Positions 26,456 to 35,725 of a stretch of 64,000 nucleotides of DNA are shown here, piece after piece; position 1 is the first letter of the stretch, and each line of letters opens with the position of its first letter. The position numbers and the translations under genes were made by a program. Origin of the DNA: Paenibacillus sp. FSL H8-0548 (GTDB lineage Bacteria > Bacillota > Bacilli > Paenibacillales > Paenibacillaceae); NCBI RefSeq assembly GCF_038630985.1, contig NZ_CP152049.1, positions 2,499,501 through 2,563,500 on the forward strand, given 5' to 3'. Under the pieces are notes generated by a model, which had not been told where the DNA came from, ran no database searches, and worked only from the letters and a program-made list of their open reading frames with translations.

Positions 26456-26490
26456 AGCAGAATCCATAATTGGGAATTCTGCTTTTTTCA
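26456..26490 (+). terminator. Terminator of the sulfatase module
   Basis: AGCAGAAT pairs with ATTCTGCT, extended inward by CC/GG with a bulge, and is followed by six T. About 100 bases after the sulfatase stop. Repeat A copy 2 begins directly after the T-tract. Confidence 0.8.
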
Positions 26491-26800
26491 CTGTTTAGGA
26501 AACTATGCATTCTCCGATGATGCTGATAACGATGCTGCGGAAGCAGTCGGAGAGCGGCTAACGAAAGCTAACGGAAGCCAGAGACGCTAAACTGCCATTT
26601 TGGGTTAGTCTCACATTTTAACGGAAGTGGGAGACGCTATTCCGCAGAAATGAAGCGAGATCGGGCATGTAGAGTACAAATAGAGGCCTGTGTTTCCGTT
26701 ACAATCTTGAAACGAAAAATAAAGGCGATTTAGCGTCTGTGGTTTCCGTTAGAAGTGTGAGCTGACGCGTCTGCGATTTCCAATCACCTGTAAGGATGGT
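26491..26800 (+). repeat. Intergenic repeat A, copy 2
   Basis: Closely similar to 15811-16125. Inner inverted repeats are at 26569-26591 and 26729-26751 (21 of 23 positions pair). It follows a terminator T-tract as in the other copies. Non-coding. Confidence 0.8.
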
Positions 26801-26873
26801 TTTGTTCATTATGCTTGAACTTTTTATAGTCGATTTACGAGAGTTGTCATGGGGAATTGAAAAAGATCGCGGG

Positions 26874-27277
26874 GGGATTAGGTTAGCTAGAGCGTCCCAA
26901 TATCACGAAGTTACTGCAAAAGTGCAGGATAGCTTCCGCGCTAGGAGTAGGAGTAGGTAGTAGGAGACGTGAGGATTTGAGGGGCGGCATGGAGCGTGGG
27001 GAAAGTTGAGGGAAAAGACGATGCGTGTGTTCGTTTTTGAGAAGGATAGGGAGCCTACACAAACATGCCTAGAACAAAGGCGGCAGCATCACGAGCTTTG
27101 CCGTGACAGTCAATCATAAGAATGAGTAGTAGTAGGCTATCCTGCATATTTGCAGGGTAGCCTACTCTTTTTGATGGTTTAGGGCAGCTATCCTGCACGT
27201 AAGCAGGATAGCTGCCAACAATGGAGATAAAATGGCTGCAGATGAGCTGAAATGACGAGCTATAATGCGTGAGTACA
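26874..27277 (+). repeat. tRNA-headed tandem unit 1 (right copy)
   Basis: Starts with the degraded head TTAGGTTAGCTAGAGCGT and continues with ATCACGAAGTTACTGCAAA. It contains both hairpins seen in the left unit 1 (27132-27172 with a T-tract, and 27182-27216). About 404 bases long. Confidence 0.65.
27132..27172 (+). terminator. Terminator-like hairpin inside right unit 1
   Basis: GTAGGCTATCCTGCA pairs with TGCAGGGTAGCCTAC (one G-U pair) and is followed by TCTTTTT; equivalent of 16547-16587. In the left copy the loop-closing bases differ, but the stem is preserved. Confidence 0.65.
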
Positions 27278-27699
27278 GGATAGGTTAGCAAGAGCGTCCC
27301 AATAGCACGAAGTTACTGCAAAAGTGCAGGATAGCTTCCGCGCTGGGAGTAGGGGAAGTGAGGATTTGAGGAGCGGCATCGAGTGTGGGGAGAGTTGAGG
27401 AAAAAGACGATGTGTGTGTTCGTTTTGTGAAGTATAGGGGGGGATATACCAACATGTCTAGAACAAAGGCAGCGGCAGCACGAGCTCTGCCCGTGACAGC
27501 CAATAAAGTAGACTCTCCTGCGCATTTGCAGCATAGCTGCCAACAATAGAGACAAGACGGCTGGAAATGAGTTGAAACGGCGAGCTATCATGCGTGAGTA
27601 CAGGATTGATAGGGAAGCGATCTGTTTGCTAGTACGAGTACGAGCTGGTTGGTTACACGCCCCAAGAAAAAATGAATAGCTGAATTTTAGAATGATCAC
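27278..27699 (+). repeat. tRNA-headed tandem unit 2 (right copy)
   Basis: Starts GGATAGGTTAGCAAGAGCGT and repeats the unit sequence for about 420 bases, with a degenerate hairpin region (TGCGCATTTGCAGCATAGC) instead of the clear terminator. It ends with the AGAAAAAATGAATAGCTGAA motif shared with the left copy. Confidence 0.65.
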
Positions 27700-27752
27700 G
27701 GGGGCTTAGCTCAGCTGGGGGACCGCTTGCATGGCATGCAAGCGGTCAGGGG
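27700..27752 (+). pseudogene. tRNA-Ala(GGC) fragment, 5' part only (second)
   Basis: GGGGGCTTAGCTCAGCTGGG, an intact anticodon arm CTTGC-ATGGCAT-GCAAG and GGTCAGGGG are present; the D-arm has decayed and the T-arm and 3' acceptor are missing. Same break point as at 16929-16983. Right after it a short frame reads DGANAEKHGV and stop (27764-27799), similar to EKHGV of the oxidoreductase at 17518 and possibly a leftover of another Gfo/Idh gene. Confidence 0.7.
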
Positions 27753-27838
27753 CTTCAGTCGGCGCGGACGGAGCGAATGCGGAGAAGCACGGCGTCTGAA
27801 TCTAACGCTAAAATTTATCGACGAATACGCTTCGTCAG

Positions 27839-27863
27839 CCATTTCATCCGAAGTGGTTTTTTT
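27839..27863 (+). terminator. Short terminator-like hairpin
   Basis: CCATTTC pairs with GAAGTGG (one G-U pair) around ATCC and is followed by seven T. It lies between the tRNA fragment and the larger hairpin at 27871. Confidence 0.55.
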
Positions 27864-27870
27864 ATATTAA

Positions 27871-27932
27871 AAGCCATGATGCCTTTGTCACTTTTTTGAA
27901 AAAGTGGACAAGACGATCATGGTTTTTTTTTT
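27871..27932. terminator. Long terminator hairpin upstream of the GH95 gene
   Basis: Three stem blocks (CCATGAT/ATCATGG, CTTTGTC/GACAAG and CACTTTTT/AAAAAGTG) build a long hairpin with small internal loops, ending in ten T. It would isolate the fucose locus from upstream transcription. The remaining bases to 28123 must hold the GH95 promoter, but no clear boxes were found. Confidence 0.75.
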
Positions 27933-28123
27933 GAAATATAAGAAAGTATAGGTTTCACCTTGTCACCATAAAAAAACACAACCGTCAGCAATCTATGCCA
28001 TGGAGTGATCGAATGATCAAGAGTAGCATGGAGATTGTAATAACGCCGAAATGACAGAGATGAAGGTGAAAAAACCCAATCATTTCTGAAGGGACAACGC
28101 AAGGAAGGCTAGGTGAACAAGAG

Positions 28124-30517
28124 TTGATCGATCAAATACAAACGGAGCAAGAAGCGCGAGCAGTTGAAAAGGCAGCAGAGCAGCTTCGATTATGGTTTAC
28201 GAGTCCAGCAGCAAATTGGAATGAAGCTCTGCCGATAGGCAATGGGCGGCTCGGGGCTATGGTATCTGGTGCAATTGGTCTGGATAAAATTCAGCTTAAT
28301 GAAGATTCCATTTGGTACGGTGGGCCAGACCGGGCGGCCAATCCTTCGTCTCAGCCCTACCTGGCTGAGATTCGGCAGCTGCTGAAAGAAGGCAGGCAGG
28401 CAGAAGCGGAGCATTTGGCACGAATGGCAATGACCTCCTCCCCCAAATATGAACAGCCGTACCAACCGCTTGGCGATCTGTTACTGAAATTTCTTGATGC
28501 CGGCGAGACGATCGCTGATTATGAGCGTGAGCTTGATTTGGAGCGCGCGGTCGTTAATGTATCGTATCTCTCCCAAGGTGTCCGCTATTACAGACAGTAT
28601 TTAGTAAGCGAACCGGATGGGGTGCTGGTCATACGTTTGACGGCTGATGCACCAGGGAAAATTTCACTAGCCGCTAATTTAATGCGGCGTCCGTTTGATT
28701 CCGGCTGTCGAACGGGTCCTTCCAATACCATTCTGATGAACGGTGAATGCGGAACGGATGGTGTCCGGTTTTGCGCAGCATTCAGAGCGGTTATACAAGG
28801 AGGACAGCAGAGGGTAATTGGGGACTTTGTCTCAATAGAGGGTGCAGACGCCGTTACCATACTACTGGCGGGACAAAGCACATTCCGCGTGGATCAGCCA
28901 GAAAAGGTCTGTCTGGATCAGCTGAATCAGGCAGCGGCTCAGCCGTTTGAAGCTTTATTCAACAGGCATAGGAAGGAATACCGATCTCGCTTCGAACGAT
29001 TTTCCATCCATTTGACAAAGGACCGGGATCTGTACGCCGCGCTGCCAACCGATAAGCGGCTGCTGAGGCTGCAGCAAGCATTAAATCAGGCAAGCCAAAC
29101 CGAAATGGACTTGCCCGAGGAGCTTGGTGATCCAGGTCTAATCGCGCTGTATGTTCAGTATGGGCGATATTTGCTCATATCCTGTTCTCGTCCGGGTACT
29201 CTAGCAGCCAATTTGCAAGGAATATGGAACGACAGCTTTATCCCGCCCTGGGAGTCGAAATATACGATTAACATTAATGTGCAAATGAATTATTGGCCAG
29301 CAGAAGTGCTCGGTTTGCAGGAGTGTCATGAGCCGCTGTTTGATTTAATCGAGCGGATGCGTGTGAATGGTCGGGCAACCGCGCGGGAGATGTACGGCTG
29401 TCGCGGTATTGCAGCACATCATAATACTAATTTATGGGCAGAGACAAGGCCAGAAGGGATTCTGACTACCTGCACCGTCTGGCCCATGGGTGCTGCCTGG
29501 TTATGCCTTCATTTGTGGGAGCACTTCCGCTTTGGGCGAAATCTTGTCTTCCTTAAGGAACGCGCCTATCCAGTCATGAAGGAAGCTGCGCTGTTTCTCA
29601 TCGATTATATGGTCGAGGAGGGCGGAATGCGGATTACGGGACCGTCGGTGTCCCCGGAAAATCGTTTTATGCTTACGGACGGAGTCAGCGGCAGCCTATG
29701 CATGGGTCCATCGATGGATTCACAAATCGCGCATGCCCTGCTGTCAGCTTGTGTGGAATCTTCGGCACTCATTGGAGAGGATGATGAAGCATTTCTCTCC
29801 GAATTGCATGAGACACTTAATCGTATACCGCTTCCGGCAGTGGGCAAGCATGGACAGATTATGGAGTGGCTGCACGACTATGAGGAGCAGGACCCCGGAC
29901 ATCGGCATATCTCACAGCTCTTTGCCTTGCATCCAGGAGAACAGATCGACCTACGGCACACGCCTGAGCTTGCCGAAGCAGCCCGCAGAACACTTGAACG
30001 CCGTCTCGCTGGAGGAGGTGGACATACGGGATGGAGCAGAGCTTGGATCATTAACTTTTATGCTCGCCTCGGAATGGGAGAGAACGCTAATGAGCATTTG
30101 ATTAAGCTGCTTGCCTCATCCACGTACCCGAATCTATTGGATTGTCATCCGCCTTTTCAAATTGACGGCAATTTCGGCGGAGCCGCAGGGGTGGCGGAAA
30201 TGCTGCTGCAATCCCATAGGGGAGAGCTCCGTCTGCTGCCGGCGCTGCCGAAAGAATGGCGTTCCGGCAGCGTAAGAGGACTTCGAGCAAGAGGTGGATA
30301 TACTGTCGATATTTCCTGGAGCAATGGAAGGCTCTCCGATGGAACGATTCACTCATCGTTTCAGGGAGAATTTGTTCTTTGGTCTGCCGTTCCGCTCACG
30401 ATATCGGTAAGCGGCAAACGGGACATCGATATTTCGGAAGTTTCTTCAAGCGGGGATGGATTCGTGTATGCCATTTTTTCTGATCCTGGTGAAACTTTTC
30501 ACATTCGCTCGCGGTAG
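28124..30517 (+). CDS. GH95 alpha-L-fucosidase (or alpha-L-galactosidase)
   Basis: A 797-residue cytoplasmic GH95 enzyme. N-terminal beta domain signature [17 protein letters not shown] and [11 protein letters not shown]; (alpha/alpha)6 barrel with TININ (N383, N385), the two Asn that help the inverting mechanism, QMNYWPAE, E581 in MEWLHDYEE, and D681 in [12 protein letters not shown]. No signal peptide. The start is a TTG with a weak, distant GGAAGG site, so the true N-terminus is uncertain by a few residues. It heads a plus-strand locus with a second fucosidase (GH29) at its far end. Known GH95 activity is on alpha-1,2-fucosides or alpha-L-galactosides. Confidence 0.92.
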   Translation: MIDQIQTEQEARAVEKAAEQLRLWFTSPAANWNEALPIGNGRLGAMVSGAIGLDKIQLNEDSIWYGGPDRAANPSSQPYLAEIRQLLKEGRQAEAEHLARMAMTSSPKYEQPYQPLGDLLLKFLDAGETIADYERELDLERAVVNVSYLSQGVRYYRQYLVSEPDGVLVIRLTADAPGKISLAANLMRRPFDSGCRTGPSNTILMNGECGTDGVRFCAAFRAVIQGGQQRVIGDFVSIEGADAVTILLAGQSTFRVDQPEKVCLDQLNQAAAQPFEALFNRHRKEYRSRFERFSIHLTKDRDLYAALPTDKRLLRLQQALNQASQTEMDLPEELGDPGLIALYVQYGRYLLISCSRPGTLAANLQGIWNDSFIPPWESKYTININVQMNYWPAEVLGLQECHEPLFDLIERMRVNGRATAREMYGCRGIAAHHNTNLWAETRPEGILTTCTVWPMGAAWLCLHLWEHFRFGRNLVFLKERAYPVMKEAALFLIDYMVEEGGMRITGPSVSPENRFMLTDGVSGSLCMGPSMDSQIAHALLSACVESSALIGEDDEAFLSELHETLNRIPLPAVGKHGQIMEWLHDYEEQDPGHRHISQLFALHPGEQIDLRHTPELAEAARRTLERRLAGGGGHTGWSRAWIINFYARLGMGENANEHLIKLLASSTYPNLLDCHPPFQIDGNFGGAAGVAEMLLQSHRGELRLLPALPKEWRSGSVRGLRARGGYTVDISWSNGRLSDGTIHSSFQGEFVLWSAVPLTISVSGKRDIDISEVSSSGDGFVYAIFSDPGETFHIRSR

Positions 30518-30630
30518 TCAATCGTAATAAAACACATACAAGGCGACAAATTTCCATTTTGATGTTCCTTCCAAAGGATTAACATTAACGATGTAAGAGC
30601 AAACGCTATTCATACAAAGGAGTGATACTA

Positions 30631-31590
30631 TTGCCACAACAAGCGCCAGCCGCCATTGCCTCAGGCACACCGGCCTTCTCGCCGTTCAAGAAGCGAATGA
30701 ATAATCTGCGCAAATATAAGGTGCTGTATCTCATTTCACTGCCGGGAATTATTTTCTTTATCGTGTTCAAATATCTACCCCTTGCGGGCTCCGTGATGGC
30801 CTTTCAAAATTACAACATTTTCAAAGGGTTTTCTGGAAGTCCTTGGGTCGGGCTCGACCAGTTCCGACGAATGTTTACCTATCCGGAATTTTTAAGGATT
30901 TTCGAAAATACCGTACTGATTGGCTTATATGATATGGTTTTTGCTTTCCCTATACCTATTATTTTTGCTCTTCTCCTTAATGAGGTAAGGAAAGCGGTCT
31001 ATAAGCGGATTTTGCAAACGGTCGTTTATTTACCTCATTTTCTCTCTTGGATTATTATTGGGGGAATTATGATCGGCATTCTGTCCCCGACGACGGGCAT
31101 TATTAATCAAATCCTAAATTCATTCGGATTCGATCCGATTTATTTTCTAGGTGAAGAGTCGTATATTCGAAGCATTCTGGTTGGAACGGGAATATGGAAG
31201 GACAGCGGCTGGGGCACGATTATTTATTTGGCAGCGCTGGCCAGCGTGAATCCCGAGCTATATGAAGCGGCCAAAATTGATGGCGCAAACCGCTGGAAAC
31301 AAACGCTGTCTATTACAATCCCGACTATTTTGCCGACTATCACGATCATGTTTTTGCTGCACATCGGCAACTTCCTCGATTTCGGCTTTGAACGGGTGTT
31401 TGTTTTCATCAACTCTCTGAATGAGAGCCATGGTGATATTCTTGATACGTATATTTACCGGGTCGGTCTAATTGACCAGCAGTACAGCTATACAACGGCG
31501 ATCGGACTGTTCAAATCAGTGGTTGGATTGCTGCTCGTTATGATTGGGAACACGCTTAGCAAGAAAGCTTCAGGAGAAGGACTATATTAG
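30631..31590 (+). CDS. Oligosaccharide ABC permease, LplB type
   Basis: A 319-residue membrane protein with six helices (first about 34-55, YLISLPGIIFFIVFKYLPLA). The EAA loop is LYEAAKIDGANRWKQTLSIT (about 210-230). The AAAGGAG site (30616-30622) fits the TTG at 30631; a GTG at 30622 lies within that site. It is paired with the YtcP-type permease 17 bases downstream. Together with the lipoprotein at 35726 it forms an importer for polysaccharide-derived oligosaccharides; no ATPase gene is present. Confidence 0.9.
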   Translation: MPQQAPAAIASGTPAFSPFKKRMNNLRKYKVLYLISLPGIIFFIVFKYLPLAGSVMAFQNYNIFKGFSGSPWVGLDQFRRMFTYPEFLRIFENTVLIGLYDMVFAFPIPIIFALLLNEVRKAVYKRILQTVVYLPHFLSWIIIGGIMIGILSPTTGIINQILNSFGFDPIYFLGEESYIRSILVGTGIWKDSGWGTIIYLAALASVNPELYEAAKIDGANRWKQTLSITIPTILPTITIMFLLHIGNFLDFGFERVFVFINSLNESHGDILDTYIYRVGLIDQQYSYTTAIGLFKSVVGLLLVMIGNTLSKKASGEGLY

Positions 31591-31607
31591 AAAGGAGACG
31601 AAAGAAA

Positions 31608-32471
31608 ATGAAAAACAAAGGCCGCATATTCGACGTTATTAACTATATTTTTCTGACGCTGGTCGGTTGTATGATGGTTTTTCCAATCCTTCATGTTCTC
31701 GCCAAATCATTCAGTAGTACTCAAGCGATTAACGCAGGCAAGGTTACGCTGTTTCCGATCGATTGGACCGTCATGAACTATCAAGTTATACTTGGTGACG
31801 GCTCCATCTGGCGGGCATTTATGGTGAGCATATTGATAACAGTCGTGGGCACTTTAATTAATTTGATTTTCACTGCATCGCTGGCATATCCATTGTCCAG
31901 ACAAGAATATTCGATTCGTAAAGTTATTCTTATTTTAATTCTAGTTACCATGATTTTTCAGGCGCCGCTTATTCCGAATTATATGGTGATCAAAAATTTG
32001 CAATTGATTGATTCCTTATGGGTTTTGATTATTCCATCGGCCATTAGTGCGTATAATTTGTTCATTATGCGATCCTTTTTCACAGCGCTTCCTTCAGAAC
32101 TGATCGACAGCGCGAGTATAGATGGAGCAGGCGAGCTGCGTACGATATGGAGCATCATTCTTCCCTTATCCAAACCGGTTATGGCAACGATGGGCTTGTT
32201 CTATGCTGTGTCACATTGGAATTCCTACTCCTCGGCATTGTACTATATCAATGACAGAGCACTCTATCCGCTGCAGCTACGACTCAGGGAAATTGTGTTG
32301 AGCAACGACCTGGGCCAAGCCGGCAGCCTGCTGGAAAATGTAAATGAGGTGTCTCCAGCTGGTGTGCAGATGGCGGTTATCATCGTCTCTGTCATACCGA
32401 TCATTATCGTTTATCCGTTCCTTCAAAAATATTTTATCAAAGGGATGCTTATCGGTTCTATAAAGTCTTAA
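31608..32471 (+). CDS. Oligosaccharide ABC permease, YtcP/LplC type
   Basis: A 287-residue permease, six membrane helices, ending in the usual YFIKGMLIGSIKS. EAA loop: LIDSASIDGAGELRTIWSII (about 165-185). GAAAGGAG ribosome site 9 bases before ATG. Forms the channel with the LplB-type protein just upstream. Its neighbours (two fucosidases, GH88, uronate isomerase-like enzyme) suggest the cargo is a fucosylated, uronate-containing oligosaccharide. Confidence 0.9.
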   Translation: MKNKGRIFDVINYIFLTLVGCMMVFPILHVLAKSFSSTQAINAGKVTLFPIDWTVMNYQVILGDGSIWRAFMVSILITVVGTLINLIFTASLAYPLSRQEYSIRKVILILILVTMIFQAPLIPNYMVIKNLQLIDSLWVLIIPSAISAYNLFIMRSFFTALPSELIDSASIDGAGELRTIWSIILPLSKPVMATMGLFYAVSHWNSYSSALYYINDRALYPLQLRLREIVLSNDLGQAGSLLENVNEVSPAGVQMAVIIVSVIPIIIVYPFLQKYFIKGMLIGSIKS

Positions 32472-32621
32472 GCGTTCTAAGAACGTTTGAAAAGAGAGCG
32501 TTTCCGATTTTTGAGATATGATAAGATAGAATCCTGCGTCGTCATTTGCCTTCGCATTTATGATGAAGCTCATGCCTCTTAGCGGTATGGGCTTCATAGT
32601 TCAGGAAAGGAATTGATACAA

Positions 32622-33647
32622 GTGCGGGTATTGATTGTAGAAGATGAGCCAGTTATTCAAAAAGGATTGGTCAAAATGGTCCAGCGGTACCCAGCAACGT
32701 TCTCCGCGATTTATACAGCTGATGATGGGGAATCGGCCTTTGAAACGATTCAGAAACTTGAGCCCCATCTGGTGCTGACTGATTTGCGCATGAAGCGGAT
32801 GGATGGTCTTGAATTATGTGAACGGATTCATCGTGAATATGGTCATATACAGGTGGCTATCATTTCCGGCTACAATGACTTTCAATACGCACAACGGGCA
32901 ATGGAGTACGGTGTAAAACGATTTTTGCTGAAACCCGTCGTCCAGCAGGATGTGCATAATATGCTGAAGGAATTGATTTCGGGTTTGACCGGAAATATTA
33001 TCCCTGTTCATAAATACGTGGATTTCGCAGAGCAGCTGGAACAAAGCATCTGGCACCTGCAGCGGGAGGGTACAACTCTTTTGCTTGAAGAGGGAGAACG
33101 GTCCGGTTTATTTGAAGGCTTGAATGTCATTCGTACGGAGGCGGTGCTGCATGACTGCCTAACTATGATTGTAGATCGCCTGGAGCGACGGGGATGGAAA
33201 CCGCAGTCCCAAGGCCTCGGAGAAAAACGGTCAGCTAACACGAAGAAAGAGGTAATAGCAGCCTTTGCCGTGATCATTCACAAAATTATGGTGGAGCTGC
33301 AGCTCAATCGAAAAGGCAACTTTAAGGATCCGATAGAGGAAGCTAAAGCATACATTGATTGTCATCTCGCCGAGGATATAACGCTTGAGGAAGTCGCCAA
33401 ACGGGTAGGACTCGCCAGGACTTACTTCAGTGCGCTTTTCAAAAAAATGACCGGGGAAACCTTCGTGCACTACCGGATCAAAAAGCGGATGGAGGAGGCT
33501 CGCAAGCTGCTTGCCATCCCGACTTTAACGATCACAGATATTGCTATCCTTGTAGGTTATGAGGATTATCCCCATTTTACGAAGACGTTTAAAAATTTCG
33601 TTGGGATATCGCCTTCGGAATATCGCGCTTCATTTGGCATTGAATAA
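32622..33647 (+). CDS. Response regulator with AraC output domain, YesN-like
   Basis: A 341-residue regulator. Receiver domain 1-120 with acidic pocket EDE (7-9), phospho-acceptor D54 in LVLTDLRMKRMDG and the lysine in FLLKPV. C-terminal AraC DNA-binding domain at about 235-335 (ITLEEVAKRVGLARTYFSAL; VGYEDYPHFTKTFK). The GGAAAGGA site fits the GTG at 32622; the TTG at 32613 is too close to it. TAATG overlap with the kinase gene shows coupled translation. It probably activates the importer and the fucose enzymes in response to the kinase next door. Confidence 0.9.
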   Translation: MRVLIVEDEPVIQKGLVKMVQRYPATFSAIYTADDGESAFETIQKLEPHLVLTDLRMKRMDGLELCERIHREYGHIQVAIISGYNDFQYAQRAMEYGVKRFLLKPVVQQDVHNMLKELISGLTGNIIPVHKYVDFAEQLEQSIWHLQREGTTLLLEEGERSGLFEGLNVIRTEAVLHDCLTMIVDRLERRGWKPQSQGLGEKRSANTKKEVIAAFAVIIHKIMVELQLNRKGNFKDPIEEAKAYIDCHLAEDITLEEVAKRVGLARTYFSALFKKMTGETFVHYRIKKRMEEARKLLAIPTLTITDIAILVGYEDYPHFTKTFKNFVGISPSEYRASFGIE

Positions 33648-35515
33648 TGAGAGTGACGCTTAGCTTAAAGCTGCTCTTCTACTTTACAATTGTCACACTG
33701 CTTTCCCTGACTGCGGTCGGAATAGCATTTTACAGTATTTCGGCCAAGCAGCTGCAAAAAAGCACGGAGAGCCAAATGATTCAGATCGTGGACAATGCGG
33801 TTCATCATACAAATCTCTATTTGTCTTCCTATCAGCGGTCCACGGTGGCACTGCTGTCTGATCTAAGAGTCAAACGATATATTGATCTGCCGGCAGATCG
33901 GGAGGAATATGAGAATTATCGTTTCACAACCGATATCCGGGATGCCATCGTCGAACCGGTCTGGATTCGAAATCCCGAAATCGCAGCTTTATACATTATC
34001 GGATATTCTGGAAATGCATTATATTATTACAATGGCGGTTCGGCACCATCATTCAAGCCTGCGGACACCGCAGAACAGATTCAATATTTTAAGGATCATA
34101 CGGATGAGAACGGTGCTCTAACGATCATGAATTACAGTATTCTCAAGGAGGATACGCCGATGCTTACCTTAATTAGGAGCATACGGGGGCTTCAATCGCC
34201 TGAGATGAAAGGTTTTGTAGGCATTGAAGTCAAGGCTGAGGAGCTGTCGACGCTATGGAAAGGGATCGACCTTGGTCCAGACAGCTACTTCTTCATTGTG
34301 GACGGGGAAGGAAGAATTCAATACCATAACGATCAAGACAAAGTCGGTTCTTTCGTCCCGGCTAGCCTGGGCAAGCAGATCAGCCAGCATGGTACCTCGA
34401 TGTTCCGCAGTTCGGCGGAAGACATTGATCGGGCCTATATTAGTCGTCAAGCGGACTACTCGGGCTGGAATCTGGTCGTATCCCTGCCATATAATCAACT
34501 GCAAAAGCCGCTTATAACGATCCGAAACTCCATTATCATCGTGGCGGTGCTGACTTTGATGATTGCTCTTATTTTAGCAAGCCGATTTGGCAAGTCCATT
34601 ACTACGCCAATCCGTGCACTAATGAAAGGGATGAGCCAGACAGAAAAGGGGAACTGGAAATTTATTCCCCTACCGAACCATAAGGATGAAATTACAGAGC
34701 TGATCATACGTTACAATTTAATGGTAAACCGTCTTTCGGAGCTGGTGGAGACCGTATATCAGACAGAATTAAAAAATAAGGAAATTCAAGCCGAAAGGCA
34801 GAAGGCAGAATTTCAATCTCTCCAACTGCAGATCAACCCGCATTTTCTGTACAATACGCTAGAGACGGTAGTTTGTTATGCGGTTATACAAGATTCGGAT
34901 GAAATATCTGAAATCGTCGGCGCTCTTTCCTATATGCTTCATTATTCCGTACACACCAATTTGGAAGAAATAACGGTGGCGAATGAGCTTAAGCATGTGA
35001 TGTATTATATGGTTATTATCAATCACCGGATCGGCCGATCATTTGAGATCGATGTGCGTATCCGGCCGGAGCTGCTGCTTCGCAAAATGGTCCGCCTAAC
35101 CCTTCAGCCGCTGGTGGAAAATGTATTCCAGCACGGCTTCCGTTACGGCGTTGAAGATCATCACATGATTACGATTGACGCTGGAGAGGATGGAGAAATC
35201 TTCTGGTTCAGTGTCACGGATAACGGCAGCGGGATAACTCACAAGCGGCTTGAGGAGCTTCGAGCCAAGCTTAGCGAGAACCGACTGGCTGACGAGGAGA
35301 AGGACAAGGGAATTCCGGGCGGCATCGGCGTTCCCAATGTTCATCGACGGATTCAGCTTGTTTTCGGCGAAGAGTACGGCGTGACCGTAGAGAGTAGTCC
35401 TGATGGGGGAACTCGAATGATCATGAGGATGCCGATATCCAAAGATAATGAACATCATGGACAAGCAGCGGTTTCGGATCAAATCGCATTCTTTCCTGAG
35501 CCGGAGAGCAGCTAG
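33647..35515 (+). CDS. Sensor histidine kinase, YesM/LytS-like
   Basis: A 622-residue membrane kinase. TM1 at about 7-29, large extracytoplasmic Cache-like sensor (30-283), TM2 at about 285-305, HAMP (about 306-370), then a His_kinase domain with INPHFLYNTLE (H399) and an HATPase domain including LVENVFQHGF and NGSGI. The start overlaps the regulator's stop. It may sense the extracellular oligosaccharide directly or through the binding lipoprotein encoded downstream. A hairpin terminator follows. Confidence 0.92.
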   Translation: MRVTLSLKLLFYFTIVTLLSLTAVGIAFYSISAKQLQKSTESQMIQIVDNAVHHTNLYLSSYQRSTVALLSDLRVKRYIDLPADREEYENYRFTTDIRDAIVEPVWIRNPEIAALYIIGYSGNALYYYNGGSAPSFKPADTAEQIQYFKDHTDENGALTIMNYSILKEDTPMLTLIRSIRGLQSPEMKGFVGIEVKAEELSTLWKGIDLGPDSYFFIVDGEGRIQYHNDQDKVGSFVPASLGKQISQHGTSMFRSSAEDIDRAYISRQADYSGWNLVVSLPYNQLQKPLITIRNSIIIVAVLTLMIALILASRFGKSITTPIRALMKGMSQTEKGNWKFIPLPNHKDEITELIIRYNLMVNRLSELVETVYQTELKNKEIQAERQKAEFQSLQLQINPHFLYNTLETVVCYAVIQDSDEISEIVGALSYMLHYSVHTNLEEITVANELKHVMYYMVIINHRIGRSFEIDVRIRPELLLRKMVRLTLQPLVENVFQHGFRYGVEDHHMITIDAGEDGEIFWFSVTDNGSGITHKRLEELRAKLSENRLADEEKDKGIPGGIGVPNVHRRIQLVFGEEYGVTVESSPDGGTRMIMRMPISKDNEHHGQAAVSDQIAFFPEPESS

Positions 35516-35545
35516 TGAGCTGCTTTCCTCTGAAGAGAGGATTGA

Positions 35546-35590
35546 GGCTGTCCTAGGGGTCAGATTATGACCCTGTTAGGATGGCCTTCT
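35546..35590 (+). terminator. Terminator after the YesM-like kinase gene
   Basis: GGCTGTCCTA and TAGGATGGCC pair, with an inner GGGTCA/TGACCC stem around ATTA-type loop bases, followed by TTCTTGTTTG. It separates the permease/regulator unit from the lipoprotein gene, which may then have its own promoter in 35600-35720. Confidence 0.75.
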
Positions 35591-35725
35591 TGTTTGTAAG
35601 CAACCGATCACAAAAAAACACATAACGACAATAATCCGCCCCATGGGAGTTGCATAAACAAAGGCTTATGATGATTACAGGTACAGCAAATACCTTTTTT
35701 TCACAAATGAAGGGGGATTATTCAG

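Larger units (their letters stand above)
26491..27767 (+). repeat. Composite direct repeat, right copy
   Basis: Same order and orientation as 15811-16998: repeat A, the TTGAACTTTTTATAGTCGAT stretch, two tRNA-headed units and a tRNA-Ala fragment. It closes the sulfatase module on the right. The minus-strand open frames that can be drawn across it are low-complexity by-products. With the terminators at 27839-27932 it accounts for the 26356-28123 stretch without an intact gene. Confidence 0.75.

Noticed and set aside
27055..27699. Overlapping minus-strand open frames of 70-130 codons
   Set aside because: They lie wholly in the tRNA-headed repeats, differ between the two copies by frameshifts, and have no ribosome sites; they arise from the repeat composition.
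15811..27767. Composite transposon or prophage
   Set aside because: Flanking direct repeats exist, but no transposase, integrase, phage gene or clear target duplication can be seen.
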